Assembly (NCBI GenBank): GCA_022711355.1
Contig: JAKLFE010000047.1
Location: forward strand, 1 to 35,133
DNA from: Spirochaetota bacterium
GTDB lineage: Bacteria; Spirochaetota; Spirochaetia; Treponematales; Rectinemataceae
Reading direction: 5' to 3'
DNA length: 35,133 nt
Positions 23,884 to 31,901 of the stretch are shown here, one piece after another. The position numbers were made by a program, and so were the translations under genes. The first letter of the stretch is position 1. Each line of letters opens with the position of its first letter. The notes beneath the pieces were generated by a model. The model was not told the DNA's origin. It did not search any database and saw nothing but the letters and a program-made list of their open reading frames with translations.

Positions 23884-24732
23884 CTAGAACGAGTTGCGGG
23901 ACAGGGGGCGCCCGATGTACACCCCCTCGCCGCCCAGGTAGTCGTGGCGCTCGCCCTCGACGAGGATCTGCACGTCCTGGACGGTCGGGAAGGCGGTCGC
24001 CGTGTACACGACCTGCTTGAGCTGCCCCGCGTAGCCCTCGATCCCGTAGTGGTTGTACATGAAGGCCTCGTTGAAGTTGAGGAAGGCGGTCGAGCCCCGG
24101 ACCTGGGCCCCGAGGAGGGCCGTCCCCTCGGGGACGAGAGAGAGGAGCTTGCGGCGGAGCTCCTCCTCGGTCGGGCCCCGCAGGAGGGCGGCCAGGGCGT
24201 CGGCGAGGGGGGAGTCCGAGGCGGGGACGGAGCGCTTGACCTCCTGCCGGACGATCACGCCGTCGTCGTCGATGCGGACGAAGAAGAGGCTGGCCTGGCG
24301 GTAGCGCTGGGCCGGGGGCTTCTCGGTCGCCGGGGCGGCGGGGGGCTGCTTCGGCGCCTCGGCCGGCTTCTTCTCGGCACCCTTGGCAACAGGCTTCGAG
24401 GCAGCCGGCTTCTCCGGAGCCGCATTCTCCGGGGCCGGCTTCTCGGCAACAGGCTTCGAGGCAGCCGGCTTCCCGGCCGCGGGCTCGGCGGCCGGCAGGG
24501 GCTCCTCGACCTTGGGCGCGATCTGGACGGGCGGGGACTGGGGCTTCTCGGCCTCCTTGTCCCGCTGGGTGCGCACGATCTCCCGGAAGTTGGTGCGCTC
24601 CAAGGTGGCCTTGATCTTGCCGAGGTTCACGAGGAAGAGGAGGAGGATGACGACGAGGGCGATGAGCCAGAGCAGGCAGCCGGCCTGGCCGCTCAAGCCA
24701 GATCCGCTCGAGGAACGTCTTTTTCCCGCCAT
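23884..24732 (-). CDS. GerMN-domain protein with membrane anchor and Pro/Ala-rich linker
   Basis: A 282-residue protein anchored by one membrane helix (about 17-38). A low-complexity linker (about 60-145) rich in Lys, Pro, Ala and Glu follows, then a C-terminal GerMN domain (about 150-275; SLFFVRIDDDGVIV, LLRGPTEEE, SLVPEGTALLGAQ, AFLNFNEAF). GerMN domains occur in cell-envelope and germination-related lipoproteins; the ligand is unknown. The linker contains the repeat KPAASKPVA twice, 20 residues apart, and the DNA there includes a 23-bp sequence also found between genes at 19234. The promoter lies 9 bp before the ATG and there is no Shine-Dalgarno sequence, suggesting a leaderless transcript. 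Confidence 0.85.
   Translation of the reverse strand: MAGKRRSSSGSGLSGQAGCLLWLIALVVILLLFLVNLGKIKATLERTNFREIVRTQRDKEAEKPQSPPVQIAPKVEEPLPAAEPAAGKPAASKPVAEKPAPENAAPEKPAASKPVAKGAEKKPAEAPKQPPAAPATEKPPAQRYRQASLFFVRIDDDGVIVRQEVKRSVPASDSPLADALAALLRGPTEEELRRKLLSLVPEGTALLGAQVRGSTAFLNFNEAFMYNHYGIEGYAGQLKQVVYTATAFPTVQDVQILVEGERHDYLGGEGVYIGRPLSRNSF
24387..24409. repeat. 23-bp repeat within the GerMN gene, copy a
   Basis: Identical to 24447-24469 (offset exactly 60 bp, in frame) and to the intergenic 19234-19256. Confidence 0.8.
24447..24469. repeat. 23-bp repeat within the GerMN gene, copy b
   Basis: In-frame second copy, encoding part of the KPAASKPVA linker repeat. Confidence 0.8.
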
Positions 24733-24741
24733 CGTGCGCCG

Positions 24742-24771
24742 ATACTAGCCGCCGCGTCCGCGGCTCGTCAA
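24742..24771 (-). promoter_or_regulatory. Promoter of the GerMN gene, next to its start codon
   Basis: On the minus strand TTGACG (24771-24766), 18 bp and TAGTAT (24747-24742) end 9 nt before the ATG at 24732. It lies between this gene and the metallophosphoesterase, so GerMN can be transcribed separately. Confidence 0.55.
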
Positions 24772-24794
24772 CCCGAGGCGGCGATCGCGGAGGC

Positions 24795-25829
24795 TCAGCC
24801 GCGGATATCCACGATGTCCCGCTCCGGATCCGGATCGCGGCCCGGCAGGAGGTAGGCGACTCGCCAGGTCTCGGGGTCGTGGAACTGGACGAAGCGCCCC
24901 CCGGCGCGGAGGGCGTAGCGGCCCTCGACGGGGCGATGGCCGCCGAACCACCGGGCCCCCGCGGCGGCCTCGCCGCCCGGCCCGCCCTCCCCCGCCCCGT
25001 TCCCGGCGAAGAGCCGCGCCAGGCTCAGCTCGACCGAGCCCGGCTCGGCCGCGCCGTTCGCCGTCCAGGTCAGGGCCTCGGCGATCTCGGGCCTCAGACG
25101 GTACTCGACGAGCTCCTCCCTCCCGACCGCGAAGGCCGGCTCGGCGTGGCTCGCGGCGAAGCGGTCGCCCAGGGCGAGGAGGGGAAGGCCGAGCTCGAAG
25201 CGGCGATAGGCCTCGAGGAGCTCCCGCCCGTAGCGGGCGGCGAACCAGGAGGCGACCATCTCGCCCTCGGCCGCGAATTTGTAGAAGGAGTGGTCGCCCC
25301 TGCCCTCCTCGTCGGTCAAGTTGTCATGGTTGCCCTTGAGGCAGTGGAAGACCTTCGGGTAGGCGGCCTTGGCCTCGAGGACGAGGCTGGCGACCGCGAG
25401 GCTCAAGCCCATCTCCTCGTCCATGGCGCGGCTCGAGGACCAGAGCGCGAGGTACTCGCGGAGGGCCTCGGCCCAGCGCCGCCGGGCCGCGCCCGCCTCG
25501 CTGTGGAAGAGGTCGCCGAGGCAGACCAGCTGGGCCTCGCCCGAGGCCAGGAGCTCGCGCAGCGCGCCCCTCGAGCCCGGCGGCGTCCAGCCCAGGACCG
25601 CCTCGAGGAAGGGGGCGCGGGCGTGGAGGTCGGGGACGAGGACGGTCGGCAGGGGGGGCAGGAGGAGGAGGCCGCCGGGCCGCCCGCCTGGGTCCCGGGG
25701 CCTGAGGGCCGCGGGCTCGGCCCCTTGCGCCTCGAGGGCCGCGTTGACGAGCCGCGCCAGGGCCTCGCGGGAGGGCGGGACCGGCGCGAGACGGCCTAGT
25801 CGCCGGCCGAGGAAGCCCGCTCGAGCCAT
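24795..25829 (-). CDS. Metallophosphoesterase (calcineurin-like)
   Basis: A 344-residue enzyme with the dinuclear-metal motifs of the family in order: D-x-H as VPDLHAR (Asp67, His69), GD as VCLGDLF (Asp106), GNHD as LKGNHDN (167-169), a later His in ASHAEPAF and GGH as WFGGHRP. The substrate (nucleotide, phosphoprotein or other) cannot be inferred. There is no signal peptide, so it is cytosolic. The ATG at 25829 overlaps the TPR gene by 34 bp; no Shine-Dalgarno sequence is visible, so translation may depend on the upstream gene. Confidence 0.9.
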   Translation of the reverse strand: MARAGFLGRRLGRLAPVPPSREALARLVNAALEAQGAEPAALRPRDPGGRPGGLLLLPPLPTVLVPDLHARAPFLEAVLGWTPPGSRGALRELLASGEAQLVCLGDLFHSEAGAARRRWAEALREYLALWSSSRAMDEEMGLSLAVASLVLEAKAAYPKVFHCLKGNHDNLTDEEGRGDHSFYKFAAEGEMVASWFAARYGRELLEAYRRFELGLPLLALGDRFAASHAEPAFAVGREELVEYRLRPEIAEALTWTANGAAEPGSVELSLARLFAGNGAGEGGPGGEAAAGARWFGGHRPVEGRYALRAGGRFVQFHDPETWRVAYLLPGRDPDPERDIVDIRG

Positions 25830-26938
25830 CGCGCGGCGTCCGCATCCTCGGGATCGAGCTCGAGGGCCGTACGGAAGAAGCCCTCGGCCTCGCCGGGGCG
25901 TCCCTGCCTGAGCGCCACCGCGCCGAGGTTGACGATGACCTTCACGTTCTCGGGCTCGAGGCGGAGGGCCCGCTCGAGGGAGCGCCGGGCTTCGGGCAGT
26001 CGCCCGAGCTCGAGGAGGCAGATCGAGAGCTCGTTGAGGGCGTCCACCCCCTCGGCCCCGAGCTCGAGGGCCCGCTCGAAGGCCGCGCGGCCCTCCTCCC
26101 AGCGGCCGAGCCTCCGCAGGGCCCAGCCGACGAGGAAGTGGCCGTTCCAGACCGCGGGGTGCCGCTCGACGAAGGTCCGCGCCCGCTCGAGCCCCTTCTC
26201 CTCCTCGCCCAGGCGGATGAAGTCATAGGCCTCCTTGAAGAGGTTGTCGAGGTAGCCCTGCCGGCCGAGGCGCTCGAGTATCTCCTCGGCCTTGGCCTTC
26301 TTCGCGGGATCGTCCGAGATCTCGACGTAGGTCTTGAACAGGGAGGTGGCCCGCTCGAAGTTGCGGCGCCGCATGAAGAAGAAGGCCGCGTTGAAGAAGG
26401 CGGGCGGGAAGGGAGGCTCGAGGGCGAGGAGGCGCTTGTAGGCCTCGAAGGCCCGCTCGTCCATCTCCTCGGCGAGGGCCTCGCGGCCGGAGGCGAGATA
26501 GGCCTCGGCCCGGTCCTCCGAGATGATGGCCAGGTCGAGGAGGGGCTCGGGGGCCTGGGGGAAGAGGCCGGCCAGGGCGCGGAAGATCTCCTCGGCTATC
26601 TCCCACTCCTTGGCCTGGGCCTTGGAGATGCCCGCCTGGGAGAGCTCGACCATGATGCCCGGCCGGACCGCGAGGACGAAGGCGCGGTAGTAGGCCGCCT
26701 GCTCGTGGTCGGGCCGCCAGGCGAGGAGGCGGAGCATGCCCGCCACGATGGCCTCGGCGCTCAGGGCCGCGGGATCGAAGGCGCCTTCGGGGGCGCCCGG
26801 CCCCGTCTCGACGGGGAGGGGGATGGAGGGGTCGGTCTTGAAGCCGCCCAGGTCCATGGCGAAGGCGGGCGGCAGCTCGATGAAGACGAGGCGGCGGAGG
26901 GCCGCCTCGCCGGCGGGGCCGCGGTCGGGGCTGTCCAT
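25796..26938 (-). CDS. TPR-repeat protein
   Basis: A 380-residue soluble protein built of tetratricopeptide-type helix pairs. The C-terminal half has clear repeats such as GWALRRLGRWEEGRAAFERA, SICLLELGRLPEARRSLERA and GAVALRQGRPGEAEGFFRTA, with alpha-helical repeats of the same kind before them (FNAAFFFMRRRNFERATSLF). TPR arrays mediate protein-protein contacts. I chose ATG 26938 because AAAGGA lies 7 nt upstream; an ATG 18 nt earlier overlaps the PilZ stop (ATGA) but has no ribosome binding site. It follows the PilZ gene and precedes the phosphoesterase, so it is probably one operon. Confidence 0.85.
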   Translation of the reverse strand: MDSPDRGPAGEAALRRLVFIELPPAFAMDLGGFKTDPSIPLPVETGPGAPEGAFDPAALSAEAIVAGMLRLLAWRPDHEQAAYYRAFVLAVRPGIMVELSQAGISKAQAKEWEIAEEIFRALAGLFPQAPEPLLDLAIISEDRAEAYLASGREALAEEMDERAFEAYKRLLALEPPFPPAFFNAAFFFMRRRNFERATSLFKTYVEISDDPAKKAKAEEILERLGRQGYLDNLFKEAYDFIRLGEEEKGLERARTFVERHPAVWNGHFLVGWALRRLGRWEEGRAAFERALELGAEGVDALNELSICLLELGRLPEARRSLERALRLEPENVKVIVNLGAVALRQGRPGEAEGFFRTALELDPEDADAARWLERASSAGD

Positions 26939-26952
26939 GTGCGTATCCTTTC

Positions 26953-27864
26953 TCATTTCTGCGAGGTCGCCGCGGCCGGGGCCGCCCGCGGGGGCGCTCC
27001 GCCGGGCGCGCTCGCCCCGGCCGGGGCCGCGGCGGCCGCCTGGGCGGGATCCTCGTTCCGCGCCGGCCTGAGCTGGCTCAGGTAATCGTTGACGTGCATC
27101 TTGTAGGACATGGGCACGGTCTGCTCGTCGAAATGGACCGCTATGGCGGTGAGGTCCTTGCGTCCCTCGACCTCCTCGTAGCGGACGATGGAGCCGGGGA
27201 TCTCGAGGGTCTCCCTCGGCTCGTCCATCTCCACCCTGAGGCTGCAGGCCTTGCCCACGAGGAACTTGGCCAAGCCGACGATGATGACCTTGGCCCCGGA
27301 GAAGGAGAGGTCGCGGAGGATGCAGCGGCGCGGCACGCCCTGGACGTAGACGACGCTGTCCTTGGTGACCAGCGCCATGCGGCGCATCGAGTCGGGCGTG
27401 AGGAGGATCCGGTCCTCGCGGCGCCGGGTCGAGTTGATATTGGCCTCGAGGAGGCGTCCCATGATCTCGATGTAGTCGTCGGGGGGCTGCTGGGTATAGA
27501 CCAGGCTCGCGAACTGGAGGTCTCCCCCGCCCTGGGCGTAGGGCGTGAAGCCCGCGGCCTTGGCGCCGATGAAGAAGCTCATCGGGTCGGGCTTGTCCAG
27601 GAGGCGGAAGCTCAGGCGCAGGGAGACCATGTTGTTGGCCTTCTTGATGCGCTCCATGAGGGCGGTCTTCGAGGAGGCGACGATCTTGGCCCCGGAGAAG
27701 GAGCTCGAGTAGAGGACGCAGGGCCACTGCTCCCCGATGCACTTCAGGAAGACGCCGCGGGTATCGAGGCCGGTGGTCTTTATGATTTCCTTGGTGAAGG
27801 TGACGTCGATGGACTTATAGAGCTCGAACCATTTTGAGATCTGCTGGCTGGTGGCGATGGACAT
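26953..27864 (-). CDS. PilZ-domain c-di-GMP receptor, two-domain type
   Basis: A 303-residue protein. An N-terminal PilZ-like non-binding domain (about 10-140; FTKEIIKTTGLD, SSFSGAKIVASS, MVSLRLSFRL) precedes a PilZ domain (about 145-260) with the Arg motif RRREDR and the D-x-S-F-S-G-A-K motif in RDLSFSGAKVI. This two-domain layout resembles spirochaete c-di-GMP receptors of the PlzA kind, but I would not name it so without alignment. The C-terminal 40 residues are Ala/Pro-rich and low complexity. The -10 box of its promoter lies only 10 nt before the ATG. It is first of the PilZ-TPR-phosphoesterase group. Confidence 0.86.
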   Translation of the reverse strand: MSIATSQQISKWFELYKSIDVTFTKEIIKTTGLDTRGVFLKCIGEQWPCVLYSSSFSGAKIVASSKTALMERIKKANNMVSLRLSFRLLDKPDPMSFFIGAKAAGFTPYAQGGGDLQFASLVYTQQPPDDYIEIMGRLLEANINSTRRREDRILLTPDSMRRMALVTKDSVVYVQGVPRRCILRDLSFSGAKVIIVGLAKFLVGKACSLRVEMDEPRETLEIPGSIVRYEEVEGRKDLTAIAVHFDEQTVPMSYKMHVNDYLSQLRPARNEDPAQAAAAAPAGASAPGGAPPRAAPAAATSQK

Positions 27865-27874
27865 GGCGCCTACT

Positions 27875-27903
27875 AAAATAGGCCATCACCCCTCTTTGGT
27901 CAA
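27875..27903 (-). promoter_or_regulatory. Promoter of the PilZ gene, next to its start codon
   Basis: On the minus strand TTGACC (27903-27898), 17 bp and TATTTT (27880-27875) end 10 nt before the ATG. The intervening AGTAGGCGCC holds at most a weak Shine-Dalgarno sequence, so the mRNA is probably leaderless or nearly so. Confidence 0.55.
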
Positions 27904-28001
27904 CAACGCCGGCTCCGTGCTCCCGGCCGGCCCGGGGCTCGGAGGCGCTCCGGCGGGCCTCCCCGGCCCCGCCAGAGCTCCAACACTCTTCGAGGCAGAG
28001 C

Positions 28002-28775
28002 TTATTCCTTCCAGGGAAAGATCATGCCCTTGAGCGTCCGCGGCCCGACGAGCTCTCGATCCTCGGCCAGTAGCTCATCCCAGGGAATCTCCCCTCGCTT
28101 CGAGCCCGGGTTGGCCTCGAGCCAGTCGTACTTGTAGAGCCTGAGCCTGAGGGCGACGTCGCCGGCCAGGGCCATGCCCGCGAAGCCCGGGAGGAGGAGG
28201 GCCAGGAAGAAGGAGAGGACCAGGCTCAGGAGGTTATAGAGGAAGAGGAAGGCCGAGAAGAAGGGATTGTCGAAGAAGAGGATGAGGCTCTTGCGGAGGT
28301 TCTTGCGCAGGCCCCCGCCCAGGCGGGCCCGGAGGGGCACGTAGTACTGGAGGGCGAGGCAGAGGATGACCGCGCACCAGAACAGGACGCCGGCGGCGAG
28401 GGCCCCGGCTATGCCCCCTCGGGAGAGGTAGAAGGGCAGGCCGATCGAGAGGAGGAAGCCGGCGCCCGCCCCGATGAGGCCCAGCTGGAGGCCGGGGAGC
28501 CAGGCCTTCCTGAAGGCGGGGAGGAGGTCGCCGAAGGCCACCGAGCCGTAGTCGGCCACGGCGACGAGGGCGAAGGCGCAGGTCGACCACCAGATCGCGA
28601 GGGCGAGGAAGGCGGCGAGCCCGATCGCTATGCCGAGCCAGGCCGGGGCCCCGGCCGCGCCGGGGACCAGGAGGCCGAGGGCTATGAGGGCGACGAAGCC
28701 CAGGTTCATGAGGAAGAGGGTGAAGAGGTGGTCCCAGCCGTCGAAGAAGGCCTTCTTGATGAAGAATCCGGTCAT
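28002..28775 (-). CDS. Polytopic membrane protein, family not recognised
   Basis: A 257-residue protein with about five or six hydrophobic helices (from LFTLFLMNLGFVALIALG to FLALLLPGFAGMALAGD) and a charged C-terminal tail ending RTLKGMIFPWKE. It resembles the DUF624/YesL-like or glycerophosphoryl-type integral membrane families in general layout, but no diagnostic motif is seen. The ATG at 28775 has no Shine-Dalgarno sequence; instead the promoter's -10 box ends 7 nt before it. It is transcribed divergently from the decarboxylase gene. Confidence 0.75.
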   Translation of the reverse strand: MTGFFIKKAFFDGWDHLFTLFLMNLGFVALIALGLLVPGAAGAPAWLGIAIGLAAFLALAIWWSTCAFALVAVADYGSVAFGDLLPAFRKAWLPGLQLGLIGAGAGFLLSIGLPFYLSRGGIAGALAAGVLFWCAVILCLALQYYVPLRARLGGGLRKNLRKSLILFFDNPFFSAFLFLYNLLSLVLSFFLALLLPGFAGMALAGDVALRLRLYKYDWLEANPGSKRGEIPWDELLAEDRELVGPRTLKGMIFPWKE

Positions 28776-28782
28776 TGGGAGG

Positions 28783-28811
28783 GGTATACCCTTTCCTTGA
28801 CAAGATGACAA
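28783..28811 (-). promoter_or_regulatory. Promoter of the membrane-protein gene, leaderless arrangement
   Basis: On the minus strand TTGTCA (28811-28806), 17 bp and TATACC (28788-28783) end 7 nt before the ATG. A second TTGTCA at 28803-28798 makes an 8-bp-spaced direct repeat. The -35 region overlaps that of the divergent plus-strand promoter. Confidence 0.6.
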
Positions 28812-28826
28812 GCATGTCCCTATGGT
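28797..28826 (+). promoter_or_regulatory. Promoter of the decarboxylase gene
   Basis: TTGACA (28797-28802), an 18-bp spacer and TATGGT (28821-28826). The predicted leader to the TTG at 28917 is about 84 nt. This promoter and the divergent one share the TTGACAAGATGACAAG segment, so occupancy of one should affect the other. Confidence 0.6.
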
Positions 28827-28851
28827 GTGGGTGGAGTCGGACCCTCCCGTC

Positions 28852-28873
28852 CCGCGGCGCCCGAGCGCCGCGG
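28852..28873 (+). promoter_or_regulatory. Perfect 9-bp hairpin in the decarboxylase 5' leader
   Basis: CCGCGGCGC and GCGCCGCGG pair around a 4-nt loop, 44 nt upstream of the start codon. Further on, CCCCCC precedes the AAGGGG ribosome binding site and could partly mask it. It could be a leader element for translational control; this is inferred. Confidence 0.35.
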
Positions 28874-28916
28874 AGCCGGGCGGCGGACGATTATCATTCC
28901 CCCCAAGGGGTACGAA

Positions 28917-30101
28917 TTGGACGAACAGTACCAGTTCCCGCTCGAGAGCTTCATGACGCGGGAGCGCTTCGAGCGGATCAAGAAGTTCGCGGCCGACAAG
29001 GAGACTCCCTGCCTGGTCATCGACCTCGACGTCATCAAGCAGAAGTACGAGGAGCTCAGGACCCACCTGCCCTTCGCCAAGATCTTCTACGCGGTCAAGG
29101 CCAACCCGACCGACGAGGTCGTCGCCCTCCTCCGGGACCTCGGCGCCAGCTTCGACGTGGCCACCCGCTTCGAGCTCGACCAGCTCCTCCGCCTCGGCGT
29201 GGCGCCGGACCGCATGAGCTTCGGCAACACCATCAAGAAAGAGAAGGACATCGCCTACTTCTACGAGAAGGGCGTGCGCCTCTACGTCACCGACTCCCCG
29301 ACCGACCTCGACAAGATCTCCCGGGCCGCCCCCGGCTCCAAGGTCTTCTTCCGCCTCCTCACCGAGGGCCTGGGCGCCGACTGGCCCCTGTCCAAGAAGT
29401 TCGGCTCCCACCCCGACCTCGCCCGCCAGCTCATCAAGATGTCCGTCCGCTTCGGCCTCGTGCCCTACGGCATCTCTTTCCACCCCGGCTCCCAGCAGCG
29501 CGACGTCGGCCAGTGGTCCACGGCCCTCACCCAGGTCGCCCAGCTCTTCCGCTGGGCCAAGGAGGAGGCCCACGTCGAGCTCAAGATGATCAACATGGGC
29601 GGCGGCTTCCCCGCCAACTACGTCGAGTCGACCGACCCCATCGCCCAGTACTCCGAGGACATCCAGCGCTTCCTGGACACGAGCTTCAAGTTCATGGGCC
29701 GCTGGCCCGAGGAGATCATCATCGAGCCCGGCCGCTCCATGGCCGGCGACTCGGGCGTCATCGTCGCCGAGATCGTCAACATCGCCAAGAAGTCGGTGCA
29801 CGAGCGCTACCCCTGGGTCTTCCTCGACATCGGCAAGTTCGGCGGCCTCATCGAGACCTTGGACGAGGCCATCAAGTACCCGATCTACTTCGAGGCCCAG
29901 GGCAAGGCCCAGTCCATCATCATCGCGGGCCCCACCTGCGACTCGATGGACATCCTCTACGAGAAGTGGACCTACACGATGCCCGACAAGGCCAAGATCG
30001 GGGACCGCGTGTACATCCTCACCACGGGGGCCTACACGCAGAGCTACTCCTCGATCTACTTCAACGGCTTCCCGCCGCTCAAGGCCTACGTGCTGAAGTA
30101 A
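28917..30101 (+). CDS. Ornithine/lysine-type PLP decarboxylase (fold type III)
   Basis: A 394-residue enzyme of the eukaryotic-type ornithine decarboxylase family, making putrescine (or cadaverine) from ornithine (or lysine). The PLP lysine is Lys61 in FYAVKANP. Further landmarks are HPGSQQRDVGQW, the Gly-rich MINMGGGFPANY, EPGRSMAGDSGV and the catalytic Cys in GPTCDSMDILYE. Key residues look intact; substrate preference cannot be settled by eye. The start is TTG at 28917 with AAGGGG 6 nt upstream; GTG at 28827 lies directly after the -10 box and is unlikely, and ATG at 28953 has no clear site. It may use ornithine from the carbamoyltransferase at 1708, whose 3' flank is homologous to this gene's. 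Confidence 0.9.
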   Translation: MDEQYQFPLESFMTRERFERIKKFAADKETPCLVIDLDVIKQKYEELRTHLPFAKIFYAVKANPTDEVVALLRDLGASFDVATRFELDQLLRLGVAPDRMSFGNTIKKEKDIAYFYEKGVRLYVTDSPTDLDKISRAAPGSKVFFRLLTEGLGADWPLSKKFGSHPDLARQLIKMSVRFGLVPYGISFHPGSQQRDVGQWSTALTQVAQLFRWAKEEAHVELKMINMGGGFPANYVESTDPIAQYSEDIQRFLDTSFKFMGRWPEEIIIEPGRSMAGDSGVIVAEIVNIAKKSVHERYPWVFLDIGKFGGLIETLDEAIKYPIYFEAQGKAQSIIIAGPTCDSMDILYEKWTYTMPDKAKIGDRVYILTTGAYTQSYSSIYFNGFPPLKAYVLK

Positions 30102-30450
30102 GGGGGGGAGCGCCGCCCCGTATCGACCAAGATCAGAATGAGGCCGGCGCCCACCTTCCCATGACTGCGCAGGACGGGTCCTGCCCGAAAAAAGAAAGGC
30201 CATCCGCTCAAGGTCTCGCGGATGGTCTTTTTTTTCCGGGCGCCCGTCGCCCTACGTCCTCATGCGATTCGTGCCACGGCCATCATCCCCGTCGCGCCGG
30301 CCTGCCGGTCATCGCCATGCAGTCAGGCGCCTCACCTGGATCTACGCTGCTCCCCCTCGCTGCGAAGTCCTCGCCATGGCACGTTATTCGATAGCGTCGC
30401 ACAACGTATCGACGGCGCCATGGCTCCGGTCTTCTCCGCTGCCCCCGCTC
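30102..30450 (+). repeat. 3' module, copy 2 (follows the decarboxylase)
   Basis: This segment begins at the stop codon and shares ordered sequence blocks with 2710-3033 (see that entry). It fills the intergenic region up to the convergent PPOX-family gene. No coding function is seen. Confidence 0.65.
30183..30241 (+). terminator. Long terminator-like hairpin after the decarboxylase
   Basis: Arms 30183-30207 and 30218-30241 pair along nearly their full length with one bulge. The T8 run sits in the right arm. Compared with the hairpin at 2781, one G-C pair has become A-T and one C-G has become G-T, so pairing is kept. Confidence 0.75.
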
Positions 30451-30472
30451 TTGGCCTAAGGCTTTCCCCGCC

Positions 30473-30952
30473 TCAGGCCTTGCGCTTTCCGCTCATCTCG
30501 GCCACGCGGAGCTCGAGGACCGCGGTCGCGCCGAGGACCGGGGGCTTGAACGAGCCCTCTCCCTTCCAGCCGTAGTGGCGCATGAGGCTCGACAGGGCGG
30601 CGAGGCGGGCCGGCTCGCCGGTGATCTCGCGCAAGGTCCCGTATCCGACGAGGCTCGCGTACTTCATTCCCCAGTCGCAGGGGTCGGGGCCGGCGAGGAG
30701 CTCGTGGTCGCAGTCGAGCTGGAAGCAGACGCGCGGCGCGGCGCGCGCGAGCTCCATCTTGCGCCCCTCCCGGGCCCCGTGGAAATAGAGGACAGGTAGG
30801 CTTCCCTCGCCCTCGGCCCAATCGTAGCCGTAGTTGAGGGCGACGATGTAGGGCTCGCCCCCGGCCGAGAAGGCCAGGCGGCAGGCGTCGGCCCGCTCGA
30901 GTATCTCCTCGAGCCCAGCGCGATCCTCGACCAATCTATCCTTGCGGCGCAT
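30473..30952 (-). CDS. Pyridoxamine 5'-phosphate oxidase-like (FMN-binding split barrel) protein
   Basis: A 159-residue protein of the NimA/PPOX-like family. An N-terminal segment ILERADACRLAFSAGGEPYIVALNYG leads into LYFHGAREGRKMELARAAPRVCFQ, a layout typical of flavin-binding split-barrel proteins (5-nitroimidazole-reductase-like); later VGYGTLREITG fits the same fold. The specific reaction is unknown. The ATG has AGGGGG 5 nt upstream. A hairpin lies in its leader (30970-30985). The gene is 82 bp downstream of the permease gene. Confidence 0.85.
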   Translation of the reverse strand: MRRKDRLVEDRAGLEEILERADACRLAFSAGGEPYIVALNYGYDWAEGEGSLPVLYFHGAREGRKMELARAAPRVCFQLDCDHELLAGPDPCDWGMKYASLVGYGTLREITGEPARLAALSSLMRHYGWKGEGSFKPPVLGATAVLELRVAEMSGKRKA

Positions 30953-31034
30953 GGCATCCCCCTGAAGGCGGGCCGCTCGCGGCCCGGGGGAACCCTACAC
31001 CGCGCCGCGCCTGGACGCAAGCGCCCAGGCGGGC

Positions 31035-31889
31035 TCAGGAGCCGCGTGAGATCAGGGCGATCGCCGCGGCTATGGCGAGGAAGGCCGAGGCCTGGAGCGG
31101 GTCGAAGGGGCTCGAGAAGACGAAATAGGAGGCGAGTGCGGGCCAGAGCACCTGCAGGCCGTAGTAGAGGGGCGCGACGCTCGCCATCTCGCCCTCGCGA
31201 TAGGCGACCTGGACGTGGACGAAGCCCCCGATCCCCCCGGCGAGGAAGAGGTAGGGATAAGGCGTCGCCAGCCAGCGGGCGACCTCGCCCCCGGCCGCGA
31301 GCTGGAGGGCCCGCATCGGGAGGACCATGTAGCCCCCGCAGCTCCCCGCCACGGCGGCGAAGAGGAGGGCCAGGGCGCGGTCCCCTTTCCGCTCGGCCGC
31401 CCCGGCCGGAGCGGCGCGGCCCCGCCGGGCGCGGAGGAGGGCCCAGGCGAGGGCGGCGGCGGCGGCGGGCAGGGCGATGAAGGCGTAGAGGGCCGCGGGG
31501 GAGAAAGCTCCTCCGCCCGCCTCGCCCCCCCGGAGCCCGGCGAGGGCGATGGCCCCGAAGAGGAGGGCGCTGAAGGCGGCGCGCCGCGGCCCGAGCCGCT
31601 CCCCGAGGAGGGGGGCGGCGAACAGGGCGGTGAAGGCGACGTTCGATCCGGCGGCGGCGCTGACGACGTTGGGCGGCAGGCCCAGGAGGGCGAGGTAGTT
31701 GAAGGCAGGGGCGGCGTTCACCAGCATGAAGCCGGAGAACCAGCCGAGGGCCGCCCTCCTCGAGCCTCGGTCCAGGGGGCGGGCTGCGCCGAGCCAGGCG
31801 ACGTTGCGCTTCTGGAGGACCATGCCCAGCGAAAGGAGGGCGTTGCCGCCGAGGGCGGCCGCGGCCGCGAGGGGAAGGGGCAGGCCCAT
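31035..31889 (-). CDS. DMT/NIPA-type permease
   Basis: A 284-residue protein with about nine or ten hydrophobic segments. The start GGNALLSLGMVLQKRNVAWLG and the internal FNYLALLGLPPNVVSAAAGSNVAFTALFA resemble EamA/NIPA-like drug-metabolite transporter proteins; the substrate is unknown. The ATG has GGCGGGG 6 nt upstream, just 12 bp after the GH31 gene, so co-transcription is likely. A 7-bp hairpin (31008-31014 with 31025-31031) follows the stop. Confidence 0.82.
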   Translation of the reverse strand: MGLPLPLAAAAALGGNALLSLGMVLQKRNVAWLGAARPLDRGSRRAALGWFSGFMLVNAAPAFNYLALLGLPPNVVSAAAGSNVAFTALFAAPLLGERLGPRRAAFSALLFGAIALAGLRGGEAGGGAFSPAALYAFIALPAAAAALAWALLRARRGRAAPAGAAERKGDRALALLFAAVAGSCGGYMVLPMRALQLAAGGEVARWLATPYPYLFLAGGIGGFVHVQVAYREGEMASVAPLYYGLQVLWPALASYFVFSSPFDPLQASAFLAIAAAIALISRGS

Positions 31890-31901
31890 CGTCGACCCCG
31901 C

